From contig CAIOHW010000009.1 in the NCBI GenBank assembly GCA_903858195.1, positions 1 to 7,689 on the forward strand: a DNA stretch of 7,689 nucleotides. Reading direction: 5' to 3'. Source of the DNA: Oligoflexia bacterium (GTDB lineage Bacteria > Bdellovibrionota > UBA1018). Below, in pieces: positions 6,086 through 7,689 of this stretch. Made by a program: the position numbers and the translations under genes. Position 1 is the first letter of the stretch. The number at the start of each line of letters is the position of its first letter. Below the pieces are notes generated by a model, which made no database searches, was not told where the DNA came from, and was given only the letters and a program-made list of their open reading frames with translations.

Positions 6086-6565
6086 ATGGATACTCGCGCG
6101 AGATCGAAGTTTGTGACCAGCATGGGTTGGCTCTCCATTGCGGTGTGCGTGCTGCTGGGCGGGCTTTCGGTGCTTGAGCTCGTGGCCTATGGGATGCTGG
6201 CGAGCCAGCCGGAGCTTGCCATCCAAATCGGGCTATCCCTCCAGGAACAGTCCGGACAGTTCGTCGACATGCAGAAGCTTCCTGTGCAGCTCATGAATCA
6301 GGCCCTCACTCACGCCGTCTTTTTGTTGGTGGGAGTCCCCACCGCGATCGGGCTGCTCAGGCGCAGGGAGTGGGCACGCAAACTGACGATCCTGCTCGTG
6401 GCGGGCGTGACGCTTGCCATGGGGCCGCAGCTGCTCTGGGGAGAGCTCCCCATGCAGTTGCCGCGCTGGATGACGGGCGGAGTCTTTTTGCTTGCGCTGC
6501 TGGTGCACGGAGACATCGTGCGCAGGCTCATGCGGCCCGAGGTTCGAGCCGAGTTTTCGTCCTGA
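6086..6565 (+). CDS. Hypothetical four-helix membrane protein
   Basis: I do not recognise this 159-residue protein. It has four probable membrane segments: about 13-37 (preceded by a basic MDTRARSK start), 74-91, 99-117 and 127-144. A polar loop (40-70, rich in Q and E) joins the first two. The second and third are separated by the basic turn RRREWARK (92-99), common in small uncharacterised membrane proteins. It contains no cysteine pair, catalytic motif or signal cleavage site that I can see. The open frame reaches back to 5999, but that stretch overlaps the DUF454 gene and is proline/arginine-rich shadow sequence, so the ATG at 6086 is preferred. It follows ybaN at 10 bases and probably shares its transcript. 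It converges on the M48 protease gene with 13 bases between stops and no visible terminator hairpin. Confidence 0.72.
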   Translation: MDTRARSKFVTSMGWLSIAVCVLLGGLSVLELVAYGMLASQPELAIQIGLSLQEQSGQFVDMQKLPVQLMNQALTHAVFLLVGVPTAIGLLRRREWARKLTILLVAGVTLAMGPQLLWGELPMQLPRWMTGGVFLLALLVHGDIVRRLMRPEVRAEFSS

Positions 6566-6578
6566 ATGACTTCCGGGC

Positions 6579-7689
6579 TCAGGCCGGGTCTACGCCCAGA
6601 GCCCGTGCCCGGCGACTGACGGGTGGATGCGAGTAATCCATCCACACCTTGAGTGGATGTGGATTGGGATGTGAGAGGTGATCTCGCTCAAGCGAGCGGA
6701 GCGCCGAGATGAGCGCCGCCGGCTTTCCATAGGTGTCGCTCGAATAGCGGTCGGCCTGGAACTCATGGCGCCGTGAGATCCAGAGGCTCAGCAGTGAGAT
6801 GGCCCGGCCTACCGGGGAGTAGAGCAGGGTGAGCAGCAGGAGCGATGCCGCAAGCGTCGACTCGGGCAGCACGAGTGTGCTCCGAACCCATTCCGGCGAG
6901 TCCGGATGGGTAAAGAAAAGCCCCACGCCCCAGAACATCAGTCCCTGGGTCAGGGTGGAGAGCACGATCATGCGCGGAATGTGGCCAAGCTTGAAATGGC
7001 CCATCTCGTGGGCGACGATCGCCATGAGTTCGTCGGTCGTGTGCTTCTCAATCAAGGTGTCAAAGAGCACGAGCTTTCGGAATCGGCCGAAGCCGGTAAA
7101 GAAGGCGTTGCTCTTGGAGCTTCTCTTTGACCCGTCCATGACGAATGTGCCCTTGAGCGCGAAATCCTCACGCCGCGCGTACTCTTCAATCGCCCTCTTG
7201 AGATCCCCCTCGGGAAGCGGCTCGAAGCGATTGAACATCGGAAGGAACACGATCGGTGCGACGTAGCCGATCAATAGCGAGATCGCCGTCACCGATACCC
7301 ACGCAAGCCACCAGGCGTGGCTGCCAAAAGAGGCAAAGAAGTGCAGGACCATGGCGATCAGCGGGATGCCGATGGCAAGTCCGAGCACGAGTCCTTTGAC
7401 TCGGTCGAGCATGAAGGTTGAGCGGCTGGTGCGGTTGAAACCGTAGCGCTCCTCGATCGAAAAGGTGGAGTGCCAGGCAAACGGCAGTGAAAGTGCCTGC
7501 CGGATCAGGCTCACTGCAGCAAGCCAGGCAGCCCCGCGCCAAAGATCCGAGGCAATGAAACGGGCAAGAACCTCATCGACGCGGTCGAGCAGTGGAAACG
7601 TGAATGCCACACACCAGAACAGGAGCTGGACGCCCGTTTCTGCGAGGTCGAGCCGCAGGTGCTCAATCTGATAGAATTGGGTGCGTGCC
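6579..7689 (-). CDS. Ste24-like M48 family zinc metalloprotease (N-terminus beyond window)
   Basis: The protein carries the M48 zinc site HEMGH (201-205 counted from the GTG at 7610), with H201, E202 and H205, and the third ligand E283 in RRHEFQAD (280-287). Several hydrophobic segments (about 72-92, 99-124, 215-232, 252-278) flank the site, and the C-terminal SHPPVSRRARAL matches the family ending. These enzymes (CAAX prenyl protease 1/HtpX clan) are integral membrane zinc peptidases with the active site facing inside a membrane chamber; in bacteria they are linked to membrane-protein turnover. The GTG at 7610 is not the true start: the frame stays open to the window edge and reads HLRLDLAETGVQLLFWCVAF just upstream, which is Ste24-like N-terminal sequence. 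Only the 5' part is therefore missing. The physiological substrate is unknown. Confidence 0.92.
   Translation of the reverse strand, partial: ARTQFYQIEHLRLDLAETGVQLLFWCVAFTFPLLDRVDEVLARFIASDLWRGAAWLAAVSLIRQALSLPFAWHSTFSIEERYGFNRTSRSTFMLDRVKGLVLGLAIGIPLIAMVLHFFASFGSHAWWLAWVSVTAISLLIGYVAPIVFLPMFNRFEPLPEGDLKRAIEEYARREDFALKGTFVMDGSKRSSKSNAFFTGFGRFRKLVLFDTLIEKHTTDELMAIVAHEMGHFKLGHIPRMIVLSTLTQGLMFWGVGLFFTHPDSPEWVRSTLVLPESTLAASLLLLTLLYSPVGRAISLLSLWISRRHEFQADRYSSDTYGKPAALISALRSLERDHLSHPNPHPLKVWMDYSHPPVSRRARALGVDPA

Noticed and set aside
6566..6600. Search for a bidirectional terminator between the convergent genes ending at 6565 and 6579
   Set aside because: Only a 3-bp GGC/GCC stem is present and there is no T-run, so no terminator can be supported.
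7608..7610. GTG as the start of the M48 protease
   Set aside because: The frame stays open to the window edge with Ste24-like sequence, so the start lies beyond it.

Overview
The window is GC-rich bacterial chromosomal DNA, densely packed with seven protein-coding genes. I see no RNA gene, insertion sequence, CRISPR array, origin or phage gene, and no stretch above 300 bases lacks a gene. The largest gaps are 77 bases (3010-3086) and 64 bases (5592-5655). The gene set points to a Gram-negative, proteobacteria-like organism: an HrpB-type DEAH helicase, a YbaN/DUF454 membrane protein, a Ste24-type M48 protease and a secreted trypsin-fold protease. The Tgt sequence style and the protease content would suit a GC-rich deltaproteobacterial or Bdellovibrionota lineage, but that placement is a guess and no gene here proves it.

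Region 1 (1-1316, +) is the most unusual part. It holds the C-terminal end of a tRNA-guanine transglycosylase (Tgt), cut by the window edge. Tgt continues in the same reading frame into an MnmC-like (DUF752) methyltransferase domain. Both parent families modify the wobble base, nucleotide 34: Tgt inserts queuosine precursors or queuine at G34, and the MnmC methyltransferase domain converts nm5U34 to mnm5U34. This is therefore an apparent wobble-base bifunctional fusion. Its last ~20 residues are encoded opposite the next gene. Seven Ts near the end (1233-1239) sit where losing one T would end the protein right after the methyltransferase fold.

Region 2 (1259-5591, -) is a probable operon read right to left: hrpB helicase, a 2-oxoglutarate/Fe(II) oxygenase of the isopenicillin-N-synthase-like family, and a secreted trypsin-like serine protease. 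The oxygenase stop and protease start share an ATGA overlap, so those two are probably translationally coupled. The protease converges on, and overlaps by 58 bases, the Tgt-methyltransferase gene.

Region 3 (5656-6565, +) diverges from hrpB. It contains a YbaN-family (DUF454) inner-membrane protein followed 10 bases later by an unrecognised four-helix membrane protein. Region 4 (6579-7689, -) is a Ste24-like M48 zinc metalloprotease that converges on region 3 with only 13 bases between. Its N-terminal part runs off the right edge.

Several starts (3009, 5656, 6086) lack a clear Shine-Dalgarno sequence. Each instead has a -10-like hexamer placed so that a transcript would begin at or within about two bases of the start codon, which hints at leaderless mRNAs.
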